Assembly: GCA_016192455.1 (NCBI GenBank)
Contig: JACPUC010000008.1
Span: 270,297 to 334,296, forward strand
Length of the DNA: 64,000 nucleotides
DNA from: Candidatus Tectimicrobiota bacterium
GTDB lineage: Bacteria > JACPUC01
Direction of reading: 5' to 3'
The notes beneath the pieces were generated by a model. The model did no database searches. It was not told where the DNA came from and saw only the letters and a list, made by a program, of their open reading frames with translations. This document shows positions 1 through 8,026 of this stretch, piece by piece (position 1 is the first letter of the stretch; each line of letters starts with the position of its first letter). The translations under genes and the position numbers were made by a program.

Positions 1-871
1 ACGGCACCTCGCCGGGCAGCGGCACGCTCCCCACCACCGCGAAGCTGCGCAGGTCGAGGAGGCTCAGCAACGAGGGTGGCGTGCTGCCCACGTGGGTGAT
101 GAGCGCGTACCGTCCATCCGCCGAGATCTCTACCCGGAAAGGGTCCTTCTCCAGCGCAACAACCCGCAGCACCCGGAAATCGTCCAGCGCATAGACCCAG
201 GCGCTGGCATCCTCCAAGTTGACCACGACCGCCAGCGCTCCATCCGGGGTGACCGCCACATCGTAGGGTCCAATGCCCGCGGCCGGCGTGCTGACCACCT
301 CGAAGGTGTCGCCGCTGATCACCATGAGGCGGTTGATGAACTGGCTGACAACGAGGATGAAGCGCCCATCGGGCGTCACGGCGATGCCGCGCGGTCCGTC
401 GCCGACGGTCACCCGCCGGCGCACCTCCAGCGTCTCGGCATCGAAGATCAGCAGCTCATCGAGGGGTTCCGAAGCAACGCTCCGCGAGGAGCTCGTATCG
501 GGGTCCTGATTCACCGTCAGGAGATGCGCTCCGTCCGGTGTGAGGGCCAGGGCGAAGGCGGAGAAGCGATCCACGACGGCGGAGTCGCTTCGTTCCATGC
601 TGGCGAGGTGGACGGACGTGAGGAGACCCGTGCTCTGCTCACCCTCGACCGGGGGAAGATCAACGGTGAAGGAGAAGCGCTGGCTGGCGGGGTGGAGCAC
701 GAAGTGCTCGCTCGTGAGGTCCGAAAGCCGCAGGGGGACTCCCTGGGCGTGGGCGGCACCCCCCATGCTGAGAAGGTGCAGCAGGAGCAGCAGGGGGAAG
801 ACCCTAAGGAAGACCCAAGCAAGACACCGCCAACATCCCGCAGCGCCGTCCGCGCGCCCAGTATCGTCCAC
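1..871 (-). CDS. YVTN beta-propeller repeat protein, exported (3' end outside window)
   Basis: Read on the minus strand from a GTG at 871 with a GGAG 11 nt upstream. The N-terminus is charged, then hydrophobic (FLRVFPLLLLLHLL) and ends in AHAQG, a plausible signal peptide, so the protein is probably periplasmic or secreted. The rest contains successive propeller blades with the repeated phrases LTPDGAHLLTVNQ, VTPDGRFILVVSQ, VTPDGALAVVVN and ISADGRYALITH, the hallmark of YVTN/lactonase-type beta-propellers. The reading frame is still open at base 1, so the C-terminus is missing. No catalytic function can be assigned; such proteins usually act in binding or scaffolding. The start is uncertain because no ATG precedes the signal peptide in this frame. 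Confidence 0.75.
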   Translation of the reverse strand, partial: MDDTGRADGAAGCWRCLAWVFLRVFPLLLLLHLLSMGGAAHAQGVPLRLSDLTSEHFVLHPASQRFSFTVDLPPVEGEQSTGLLTSVHLASMERSDSAVVDRFSAFALALTPDGAHLLTVNQDPDTSSSRSVASEPLDELLIFDAETLEVRRRVTVGDGPRGIAVTPDGRFILVVSQFINRLMVISGDTFEVVSTPAAGIGPYDVAVTPDGALAVVVNLEDASAWVYALDDFRVLRVVALEKDPFRVEISADGRYALITHVGSTPPSLLSLLDLRSFAVVGSVPLPGEVP

Positions 872-923
872 GGCGAGGTCCGCTCCGATTCGGGAAGCAA
901 GAGAAACATCAGATCATTGAATA

Positions 924-952
924 GATATGCACCAACCTAAATTATTTGTAAA
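924..952 (-). promoter_or_regulatory. Sigma70-type promoter for the YVTN gene
   Basis: On the minus strand TTTACA (952-947) and CATATC (929-924) are separated by exactly 17 nt in an AT-rich stretch. The -10 lies about 50 nt before the proposed GTG start at 871. Confidence 0.5.
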
Positions 953-959
953 GCACAAA

Positions 960-980
960 ATGAGAGCACCCGTGCTCCCA
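960..980 (-). terminator. Probable intrinsic terminator of truD
   Basis: GAGCAC (964-969) and GTGCTC (972-977) form a perfect 6-bp stem with a 2-nt centre. On the minus strand the stem is followed by ATTTTGTG, a short U-rich tail. It lies 40 nt past the truD stop codon. Confidence 0.45.
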
Positions 981-1016
981 CACCCCCGCGCTGCGTTCCC
1001 ACCTCGCCACGAACCT

Positions 1017-2333
1017 TCATGTCATCGGCGGGTCGAGATCCGGGGTCCGCATGATCTCCCGCAGCACGGCGGTGGCGAAGCTGCCGGCGGGGAGCGCGAA
1101 GCTGACGCGCAGGCTCCAGGAGGCCGCGGCCTCCGCCCCGCCGCCGCGCCGCATGCCGGATTCGCCCCCCTCGCCCTCACCCTCCCCGGCCTCTCCCTCC
1201 TTCTGCTCCCAGGTGTGCCGCCAGTTCTCCAGGGGTACGCGGTAGGGACGCCGCTCGCCGGTGAGATGGACGCCGCAGATGGCGCCGCAAAAATCCTCGA
1301 GACGCACCTCGTCGCCTGCCAACACCTCGGCTTCGAGGCGCGCCGCCTCCCCCGCCGCCTGCAGGAGCTTCGCCCCGAACAGGGGACCGGCGGGGCTGAT
1401 GGCGAATGCGGCCAGGCGATCCTCCTCGGCCCCGGGATGTTCCACGTGGAACGCGGCGCCGTTCACGTGCTTCACCGCCACGTCGCCGTCGAACAGACGA
1501 TCAATGGCAGGCAGCCGCCGCGCCAGGCAGCGATTGAAGAGGAGGGACTGGTAGGCGGTGAGGTAGCGCCAGGCGTGCTCGTGGCGCAGGGCTTGGGCGG
1601 CGCGGCGGGCGTCGCCGCCGTGGCGTTGCAGCAGCTCGAGGAGGGTGCGCTCCTCGCGCTGGCCGTGGCCGAGCGCCCGCAGGGCCGCCTCCGGCCTTCC
1701 TTCGCGAAGCGCCCGGCGGGCGGCCTCGAGCTGCTCATCGGGGCGCGTCGCGCTGCTGAGGAGCGCCGGCCAGACTTCGTCCCAAGCGCCGCGCAGCAGG
1801 GCGCGACCGACGCGCTGGTTGTTGCCGTGTCGCCCGAAGCGCTGCGGCCCGAAGAGGTTCGGCACGCCGCGCTGGTGCAGGGTGTGCACGACCGCCAGGA
1901 GGTCAGGCTCCTGGTTGGGCAGCACGCCGCCGAGGCGGATGGTGAAGCGGTTGCCGCGCAGGTGGCCGAGGCGCAGCTTGTTGCGGTGCCGCGTGGCGAC
2001 GAGAACCCGCAGCCCCCGCTCGGCAAAGCCGGCCGCCGCGTCTGGATCAACGCCGTGCAGCGACACCCATTGCCGCGTCACCGCCTGCACGTCCTTCAGC
2101 CCGGCATAGCCCGCGGCGGGCGGCATCACCCCCAGGGTGCGGCAGAGGCGGCGGACGGCCTCGGTCGTGCTCAGCCCCTGTTTCTCAATCCACAGGTAGG
2201 CGTGCTCGCCCGCGCCGCATGGCTCGTAGAGCGGCAGTTCTTCAACGACGAAGTCCTCGGGCGCCTGCTTCAGCGTGCCGCCGATGCCACGCTGTCCGCA
2301 GAGGTATCCGAGGGGGTCGCGGGCGAGGGGCAT
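1017..2333 (-). CDS. truD: tRNA pseudouridine(13) synthase TruD
   Basis: The 438-aa product isomerises U13 to pseudouridine in the D-arm of certain tRNAs. The family signature GLKDVQAVTRQWV lies around residues 78-90, with the expected catalytic aspartate at about D81. Further conserved blocks are RNKLRLGHLRGNRF and LFGPQRFGRHGNN, typical of TruD and absent from other pseudouridine synthases. The ATG at 2333 was chosen because GGAG lies 9 nt upstream and the family homology begins right after it; an in-frame extension to 2477 looks non-homologous. The protein is longer than the E. coli enzyme (about 350 aa); the extra length lies in the C-terminal part, which has a Glu/Gly-rich linker. Divergent from smpB. 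Confidence 0.92.
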   Translation of the reverse strand: MPLARDPLGYLCGQRGIGGTLKQAPEDFVVEELPLYEPCGAGEHAYLWIEKQGLSTTEAVRRLCRTLGVMPPAAGYAGLKDVQAVTRQWVSLHGVDPDAAAGFAERGLRVLVATRHRNKLRLGHLRGNRFTIRLGGVLPNQEPDLLAVVHTLHQRGVPNLFGPQRFGRHGNNQRVGRALLRGAWDEVWPALLSSATRPDEQLEAARRALREGRPEAALRALGHGQREERTLLELLQRHGGDARRAAQALRHEHAWRYLTAYQSLLFNRCLARRLPAIDRLFDGDVAVKHVNGAAFHVEHPGAEEDRLAAFAISPAGPLFGAKLLQAAGEAARLEAEVLAGDEVRLEDFCGAICGVHLTGERRPYRVPLENWRHTWEQKEGEAGEGEGEGGESGMRRGGGAEAAASWSLRVSFALPAGSFATAVLREIMRTPDLDPPMT

Positions 2334-2533
2334 TTTCTTCGTCTCCACGGTGGGTCGTCTCCGGAAAGCGAGGTGTGGCGCGGGAGGGACCGGCCGTAGC
2401 TCCTCACGGCGGGCGATCAGGCGCAGACCTGCACCGCGCTGCCGCCGCGAAGCCATCGCAGGACGGTAGTGTAACAAGGGTGGACGCGGAGGAACAGGCC
2501 CGCCGGCGCAGGAGCCGAGCGGTTCGGGGCCGC

Positions 2534-2562
2534 TTGCCGGCGGGCAGGCTAGGTCTTATATT
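2534..2562 (+). promoter_or_regulatory. Sigma70-type promoter for smpB
   Basis: TTGCCG (2534-2539) and TATATT (2557-2562) with 17-nt spacing, in the otherwise gene-free 393-bp region between divergent truD and smpB. The leader to the smpB ATG would be about 155 nt. Confidence 0.6.
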
Positions 2563-2726
2563 GTGACCACCCCTCGGCTTCAGCCACGCCCGTGAGTCTC
2601 TTCTCCGGGGATGAGCGTCCGCGGGTGGCGGGGTGAAAGGCGAGGGTGCAACCCCGCCCGCCCCTTTCCAGAGGTCGCGGGGAGACGAACCCGCGCTGCC
2701 GTTTGCCTCTCCTGGGTGCGCGAGCC

Positions 2727-3215
2727 ATGGCCGCAAAGGACGCCGCGAAAAACGGCGTCAAGATCATCTGTCAGAACAAGAAAGCGCGCTTCGAGTACGA
2801 GGTGATCGAGACGCTGGAGGCGGGGCTTGCCCTGCAGGGCACCGAGGTGAAGTCGCTGCGCGAGGGGCGGGCCAACCTGGCGGACAGCTACGCCGTCATC
2901 GAGGATGGCGAGGTGATCCTGCTGAACTGCCACATCAGCCCCTACGCCCCGGGGAACATTCACAACCACAATCCGCTGCGGCCGCGCAAGCTCCTGTTGC
3001 ACAAGCGCGAGATTCGCCGGCTCTACGGCAAGCTGGCGGAACGGGGCCTGACGGCGGTTCCCCTGCGCCTTTACTTCCGCAACGGGCTGGCCAAGGCTGA
3101 AATCGCCCTGGTGCGCGGCAAGAAGCTGTACGACAAGCGCGAGACCATCAAGCGCCGCGACGCCCAGCGCGACATCGAGCGCGTCTTCCGCCGCAGCCAG
3201 CGGGGCGGGAAGTAG
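2727..3215 (+). CDS. smpB: SsrA-binding protein SmpB
   Basis: The 162-aa product binds the tRNA-like domain of tmRNA and delivers it to stalled ribosomes in trans-translation. The sequence matches the family throughout: NKKARFEYEVIE near the start, GTEVKSLREGRANL, YAPGNIHNHNPLRPRKLLLHK, and a basic C-terminal tail (KKLYDKRETIKRRDAQRD) that enters the mRNA channel in known SmpB. The ATG at 2727 (MAAKDAAK) gives the normal family length; an in-frame extension to 2646 is unlike SmpB. The partner RNA, ssrA, is encoded 2.6 kb downstream on the same strand, separated by a cytochrome gene. Confidence 0.96.
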   Translation: MAAKDAAKNGVKIICQNKKARFEYEVIETLEAGLALQGTEVKSLREGRANLADSYAVIEDGEVILLNCHISPYAPGNIHNHNPLRPRKLLLHKREIRRLYGKLAERGLTAVPLRLYFRNGLAKAEIALVRGKKLYDKRETIKRRDAQRDIERVFRRSQRGGK

Positions 3216-3866
3216 CAGCCTCTCCCTCGAGGTCGGTAGGTTTGCCTCTCCCCCAAACTCAGCTCCCGAAAACTTGTCCCCACCGGAAACCAAGAGCCAG
3301 GACCCGCCCGCGATCTCCCTCCCCGGAAGCGGCGGTTAACTCGCTTGCGAAACCCATCGACGTCTTCGAGGTAGCCGTGGCGATGACCAACGGCGACGCC
3401 AGGGAGGTGCCCCTAAACGCCTTTTCTGGCAAGAATTTAGCCTCGATTGACTGAAATTAGCTGAAAGACAATTTGACCTTTCTTGACATACATCAAGGTA
3501 ATGATAGACTCCAGGAAAGACATGTGTCAATTGTGGCGCGTGATTGGATCACAGCGTGACCCGATGCTTTCAGCAGGTCGTGAGCCGTGGGGGGATTGAC
3601 TGCCTGTAGCCGGGGGGCTTGATCTATCCGGGCGGCCGACGAGGCTGAGGTTTTGCTGGGCCCGCGAGCCGGCGCCGGAAGAGGATGAACGCTACAGGTC
3701 TTGTTCACGCGAGGAACGGAAAGGAGGTGATTTCAGTCCAGGGCAAGGGCAGAGCCGCGTCTCGCGCAAGGTGAGAACCGTGCTGGCGGCTGCAAACCTT
3801 CCGCAGTGGCGCGCCGCTGTCCATGCGCAGCGATACCACACAGCCTAGATGGAAAGGAAACCGCTG
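3216..3866 (+). other. 650-bp intergenic region with an FNR-like box; no gene seen
   Basis: No convincing coding sequence. Base composition drops in GC around 3440-3530, where the regulatory motif at 3483 sits. If that motif is the promoter, the transcript of the cytochrome gene has a leader of about 350 nt. Confidence 0.5.
3483..3510 (+). promoter_or_regulatory. FNR/DNR-like box (TTGAC-N4-ATCAA) overlapping a promoter
   Basis: TTGACATACATCAA at 3483-3496 matches the FNR/DNR/CRP-family half-site pair TTGAT-N4-ATCAA at 9 of 10 positions. TTGACA (3483-3488) followed 16 nt later by TAGACT (3505-3510) could also be a sigma70 promoter, so the two readings overlap. The next plus-strand gene is the c-type cytochrome at 3867, which fits oxygen- or NO-responsive control. 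Confidence 0.5.
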
Positions 3867-5435
3867 ATGAGACGTTTCGTCCTTTGCATGGGAGTTGTGG
3901 TCTGTCTGTTGGTGGCAGGTGCGGCGGCGGAAGCGCAGGCGCCCGTCGATTTCAGCAACGCCACCACCACGGTACTGCCCGACGGCAATGTGCGCATCAA
4001 CAATGTGCGAGTGAATCTGCCCCCCGATGTCGTCGGCACATTTTTCGCCACCTTCGCCTTCACGCTCGAGATTCCGGGGTACCGCTTGGTCGATTTCGGC
4101 CCCTGGATTGGCTCGGAAGGCGGCGGCCCCTTCGATACCTACTTCTCCCTCGCGGTGGTCGAGAACGGCCACAACCACGCCGGGGCGAACCTGCTGTTCC
4201 TTGACTTCAACGGCGACACCCCATCAGCAAACACCGTGGTGTCGAGGCGCGTGTCGGCCAACTCCATCCGCCTCGACGGCAGCATGGCCGATTGGGATCC
4301 AACCATGCTCAGCACGATCCCGGGCCGGCCGATGAATAACTACCCGCTGAGCGAGTTCTTCGACGCCATCAACACGGAGATCACCGTCGGCTCGGCTTAC
4401 GACGAGGAGAACTTCTATCTCCTGGTGAGTTGGCTCGATGCCAACAACGACCGCAGCGACCGGCGCAACGAATGGCAGTTCGACGGCACGAGCTGGAGCG
4501 CGTTGACGCACGCGCGGGTGGCGGCGGGAACCCGGCAGGCGAACGTCGTGAATCGCGACGATCGGCTCTCCGGTGCTGAAAGTGAAGACCGCGTCCTCAT
4601 CTTCTTCCCGATCGTCGATACGGAAAACAACTTCACCGCCGGCGGCATCGGCTGCGGCGCGTATTGCCACGCCAATCTCGCGAGGAGCGGCAATCCCGCC
4701 ACGACGAACATCGCGGAGGGGGTGTCGGTGATGGCCACGAACGTCGCCGGCGACCTCGGCGACGAATGGCACTGGAAGGCGGCGCGCAGCGCCCCCATGG
4801 GCTCCGCCGACGACCGCAAGGTCTCCTTCGCCGAAGGGACGGCGGATGGCCGCGGCTCCGACGCGGGGCGCGGCACCGACGGCAGCAACTCCAATCAGGC
4901 CGGCGATGGGCCGTCGTTCATGCCCATCGGCGGCGGCTCGGCCCGCGTGCTTTACGACGCCGCCAAGCAGCCGCTCGACCAAAGCCTGCTCCGCGCCGGA
5001 GATTTCCTCCCGTTTGCCGTCTCCCGCGCGCCGCAGGGCAGCCGCGGCGAAGTTCGCACGGTGGATTCGTTCGACCCGGCGACGGGTCGCTGGGTGGTCG
5101 AGTTCCAGCGCAAGATGTTCACCGGCAACCCTGACGATCACCAGTTCACCGAAGGGCCCGATGCCGCGCCGCCAACGAGCCCGGCGGTGAATTTCGGTGA
5201 TAGCGCCAGCGGCCGACCCCTCTACGCCCAGAAGTGCGCGGCCTGCCACGGCGCCAGCGGCGAAGGTGTGTTCGCCGGCGATGCGTGGTCGGTTCCGCGG
5301 GTGCAGCGCACCAGCAGCCCGCTCATCCTGCGGGCCATTCGCTACGTGCCGGCCATGCGTGGCGTCGAGCTTGCGCCGCAGCAAGCCGAGGATATTGCGG
5401 CGTTTCTGCAAACGCAGATCATCGCGCAGCAGTAG
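3867..5435 (+). CDS. Ethylbenzene-dehydrogenase-type haem-binding protein with C-terminal cytochrome c domain
   Basis: The 522-aa exported protein has a signal peptide at residues 1-24 (MRRFVLCMGVVV...AEAQA). The middle resembles the EB_dh/NarI-like haem-binding family: ANSIRLDGSMADWD, a lipocalin-like AYDEENFYLLVSW stretch and DEWHWKAARSAP. It contains a CX3CH sequence (CGAYCH) near residue 263 and a canonical CXXCH (CAACH) at residues 457-461 in a C-terminal monohaem cytochrome c domain (MRGVELAPQQAEDIAAFLQ). It is likely a periplasmic electron carrier or gamma-subunit-like partner, but no molybdoenzyme subunit lies nearby. ATG 3867 is preferred over the ATG at 3849 because AGGA lies 8 nt upstream and the signal peptide starts cleanly there. 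Confidence 0.8.
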   Translation: MRRFVLCMGVVVCLLVAGAAAEAQAPVDFSNATTTVLPDGNVRINNVRVNLPPDVVGTFFATFAFTLEIPGYRLVDFGPWIGSEGGGPFDTYFSLAVVENGHNHAGANLLFLDFNGDTPSANTVVSRRVSANSIRLDGSMADWDPTMLSTIPGRPMNNYPLSEFFDAINTEITVGSAYDEENFYLLVSWLDANNDRSDRRNEWQFDGTSWSALTHARVAAGTRQANVVNRDDRLSGAESEDRVLIFFPIVDTENNFTAGGIGCGAYCHANLARSGNPATTNIAEGVSVMATNVAGDLGDEWHWKAARSAPMGSADDRKVSFAEGTADGRGSDAGRGTDGSNSNQAGDGPSFMPIGGGSARVLYDAAKQPLDQSLLRAGDFLPFAVSRAPQGSRGEVRTVDSFDPATGRWVVEFQRKMFTGNPDDHQFTEGPDAAPPTSPAVNFGDSASGRPLYAQKCAACHGASGEGVFAGDAWSVPRVQRTSSPLILRAIRYVPAMRGVELAPQQAEDIAAFLQTQIIAQQ

Positions 5436-5867
5436 TAAGCAGAGCCGAGGCGCGCCAACGCCGCTTCGGGGGCGCGATCCGCGCGTGGTCACAGCATCGC
5501 CGCGCCAGGCGCCGACGCCAGGCGCGTTGGCGTGGCATCGCTGCCGCTCGGTGAGCAGGGGGTGTGGGGGATCCTTAGATCCCCCACCCATTACTCCCGC
5601 ACCGATTTCACTTCCGACAAAACACCTCTCCTGGCATGTTCGTGAACGCCGCAGAAGCAATCAAGGGAAGAAAATCTGCCTCGTTCGTGTTATATTGAGA
5701 AGTAAAGACGAGGAGGGAGGCTCCATCGTGCGCGGAGCTGGCGGCCGGAGAGTGATGGCGTGAGCCGCCGCTCCCAGGGTCCAGGCAGCCAGATCACGCC
5801 GCGGGGACGAGCCGCGGGGGGCCGAGGGGCGCCTCGGCTATCGTCAGGCAACGCACTCATTCAGAAA
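5436..5867 (+). other. Intergenic region upstream of ssrA
   Basis: No coding sequence supported. It holds a 10-bp perfect hairpin (5564-5587) and, nearer ssrA, a TATATT box at 5691-5696 without a clear -35, a weak candidate for the ssrA promoter 170 nt upstream of the mature 5' end. Confidence 0.35.
5564..5587. repeat. Perfect inverted repeat after the cytochrome gene
   Basis: GTGGGGGATC (5564-5573) pairs fully with GATCCCCCAC (5578-5587) around a CTTA loop. No U-run follows, so it is either a rho-independent-like stabiliser of the cytochrome mRNA or a dispersed intergenic palindrome. Confidence 0.5.
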
Positions 5868-6235
5868 GGGGGCGAACTGGGTTCGACGGGGGTAATTGAG
5901 CGTTTTGCTGCATGCCGAGGTCGTCACCAACCTCGTAAATCAGGTGGCACACCAAGCAAGTGCGGAAACCGAAGCACTTCCTCTGGCTGCGTAACAACTC
6001 GGCCAGCGTTCTCCCTGCCCGCGCCTCTGGGGTGGGATGAGGGCGTCATAAACAGAGACTAGCGCCGCAGGTTCCGCCTGGCTGCCTGTCGCGCGAACCA
6101 ACGCCGGACTAGGGACCGGTTGTATCCCCCGCCCGTGGGAGTGACCGGCCCGAAATATCCAATAACGAGGCTACGCATGTAGACGCACGGCGTGAAGACC
6201 TTCGGACGCGGGTTCGATTCCCGCCGCCTCCACCA
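5868..6235 (+). ncRNA. ssrA: Transfer-messenger RNA (tmRNA, ssrA)
   Basis: The RNA starts GGGGGCGAACTGGGTTCGAC, the conserved tmRNA 5' end, and finishes with ACGCGGGTTCGATTCCCG and CGCCTCC-A-CCA. GGGGGCG (5868-5874) pairs with CGCCTCC (6225-6231) to make the acceptor stem, and CCA is encoded at 6233-6235. The tag reading frame after the CCTCGTAAA segment resumes at GCA 5947 and ends at TAA 5992-5994, giving AHQASAETEALPLAA. The ending LAA is the usual protease-recognised C-terminus. The 3' 190 nt (from 6046) are repeated at 12767-12956, and no terminator follows this copy, so the 3' part was probably supplied by an integrated element. Confidence 0.95.
6046..6235 (+). repeat. Left 190-bp direct repeat (3' part of ssrA; att-like)
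   Basis: From TCATAAACAGAGAC to the CCA end this segment matches 12767-12956 over 190 nt without gaps, with about eight substitutions by eye. Repeats of the 3' end of ssrA are the classic footprint of tyrosine-recombinase islands. Confidence 0.9.
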
Positions 6236-6281
6236 ACTACGAAGCTTCCCATCATGGGCTGTCGCGGCGGATAATGACGAA

Positions 6282-6629
6282 ATGCGCAAACTGAGGGTGT
6301 TTCTGCTACTGCTGCTTTGCATCGCGATCCCGCTCCAGGGATTCGCGCACATGTCCGTGGCAGAGACGACTTACGCGATGGAACACGCCGCGGCTGAGTT
6401 CATGGCGGATGCAGCAACCCCGCATGACTGTTGCGACAATGCCGACACCCCTGCCAAGACCACCGGCAAGGCGTGCGGTCAGTGCGGCAGCCCGTGTCCT
6501 GTCTTTCAGGTGCGCACTCATTCGCCTGCGCCCGTTCATGCCGTCCGCTTCCCCCGGTTCCGCCTGATCGAGCTATTCGTTCACTCCTTCTATCCCTCCA
6601 GCGTCTGGCGCCCGCCAGCTCTCTTCTGA
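6282..6629 (+). CDS. CzcI-like small periplasmic metal-resistance protein
   Basis: The 115-aa protein has a strong signal peptide (MRKLRVFLLLLLCIAIPLQGFAH). The mature part is rich in His and Cys: MEHAAAEF, HDCCDNAD and CGQCGSPCP, suggesting metal binding. Small Cys/His proteins of this kind precede czcCBA or cusCBA operons in Ralstonia and relatives (CzcI/DUF2946 group), and here it directly precedes the CusCBA genes. ATG 6282 was chosen because it starts the signal peptide; the upstream in-frame sequence lies inside ssrA. Spacing to the next gene is 113 nt. The exact family is inferred from context and composition. Confidence 0.65.
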   Translation: MRKLRVFLLLLLCIAIPLQGFAHMSVAETTYAMEHAAAEFMADAATPHDCCDNADTPAKTTGKACGQCGSPCPVFQVRTHSPAPVHAVRFPRFRLIELFVHSFYPSSVWRPPALF

Positions 6630-6742
6630 CTCCCTGAAACACCAAGTGCCGCGGCCGTTTGTCTCTGACAGACGGTGATGGGGTTGTCCGCGCGCGTGAA
6701 GCCTTGCTTCATTGCCGCGCGCTCCTCGAAGGGAGTTGGTCT

Positions 6743-8026
6743 ATGCATTTTCCCGAATCTGCCACCCGGCCAGGGCGGTCTGTTGCGTACCGCGTGGCCG
6801 TGACGGTCCTGCTGGCAAGCCTGAGCGGCGTGGCTAACGCCGATGCCCTTTCATTTCAGGAGGCGCTGGCTTTGGCTTTGCGCGAGACGCCGGTCCTGAG
6901 GGCGAACACCGCCCAGGTCGATGCCGCCACCCAAGCGGCGATTCCCGCGGGAGCACTGCCGGACCCCAAACTCGCGCTGGGTGTCGACAACCTGCCGATT
7001 GACGGCCCCGACCGCTACAGCCTGAGCCGTGATTTCATGACCATGCGGCGCATCGGCGTGATGCAGGAGTTTCCCAACCGGGCCAAGCGCAAGGCGCGTG
7101 TGGCGGCCGCGCAGGGCCGGGTGGCCGTGGCCGAGGCGCAGACCCGCGTCACGCGGTTGACCGTACTGCGGGAGGTAGCGGTCGCCTGGATCGCGCGCGG
7201 CAGCATCGAGCGCCAGCTTACGCGCAGCGATGCCCTCCTGGCCGAAAACCGCCTGTTCGAAGCGGCCGTGCGCGCGCAGCTCGCGGCTGGCAAAGCTGCA
7301 GCGAGCGAGGTGGTCGCGCCACGGCAGGAAGCCGCGCTGATCGAAGAGCGCCAAGACGTCCTGCGCGCGCAGCGCGAGCAAGCCCTTGCACAGTTACGGC
7401 GCTGGATCGGACCAGCGGCGCAGGCGCCGCTGACAGGCGTGGTTCCTGACTGGCCTATCGAACGCGATGGGCTGCTGCGCCGCCTGCGCCAACACCCGGA
7501 ACTGGCCGCGTTCGACCCCAAGGCCCGTGTTCTCGAGGCGGAACGGGCCGAGGCACAGGCGGCCAAGAAACCGGACTGGGCGCTGGAATTGGCCTACCAG
7601 CAGCGCGGCCCGCAGTTTGGCGACATGGTGTCACTGCAAGTCAGCTTCGACTTGCCGCTGTTCGCCGGCTCGCGCCAGAACCCGCAGATCGCGGCCAAAC
7701 TGGCCGAGCGGACCGCGCTTGTGGCCGAGCGCGAGGCCATGCTGCACGAACACGCGGCCGCGCTTGAAGCGGATTTCGCCGAGTACCAGCGCCTTGTGAA
7801 TGCCGTCCAGCGCCAACGTGAGGTGCTGCTGCCGCTGGCCGAGGAGAGGGTGACGCTCGCGCTGGCCGGCTGGCGCGGGGGCAAAGGCAGCCTGACCGAA
7901 CTGATCGCCGCCCGCCGCGAACGCATCGACGCTGAACTCAAAGCCATCGCACTGGAGGGCGAACGTCAGCAGATGGCCGCCCGCCTGCACTACGCCTATG
8001 GCGACATCGCCGGAGAACAAGGATGA
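6743..8026 (+). CDS. TolC-family outer-membrane channel of the metal RND pump (CusC/CzcC-like)
   Basis: The 427-aa protein carries a signal peptide (VAVTVLLASLSGVANA) followed by two long helical repeats typical of outer-membrane efflux proteins. LSFQEALALALRETPVL opens the first OEP repeat and a second alanine-rich coiled-coil repeat lies around residues 250-410. FDLPLFAGSRQNPQI is the usual strand-turn phrase in CzcC/CusC. ATG 6743 has GGGAG 7 nt upstream. The stop overlaps the start of the membrane-fusion gene by 4 nt (ATGA), so translation is coupled. It forms the outer-membrane exit duct of the tripartite pump. Confidence 0.88.
   Translation: MHFPESATRPGRSVAYRVAVTVLLASLSGVANADALSFQEALALALRETPVLRANTAQVDAATQAAIPAGALPDPKLALGVDNLPIDGPDRYSLSRDFMTMRRIGVMQEFPNRAKRKARVAAAQGRVAVAEAQTRVTRLTVLREVAVAWIARGSIERQLTRSDALLAENRLFEAAVRAQLAAGKAAASEVVAPRQEAALIEERQDVLRAQREQALAQLRRWIGPAAQAPLTGVVPDWPIERDGLLRRLRQHPELAAFDPKARVLEAERAEAQAAKKPDWALELAYQQRGPQFGDMVSLQVSFDLPLFAGSRQNPQIAAKLAERTALVAEREAMLHEHAAALEADFAEYQRLVNAVQRQREVLLPLAEERVTLALAGWRGGKGSLTELIAARRERIDAELKAIALEGERQQMAARLHYAYGDIAGEQG

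Noticed and set aside
92..940. Plus-strand open frame opposite the YVTN gene
   Set aside because: The minus-strand reading has propeller repeats, a signal peptide, and a promoter; the plus reading has none.
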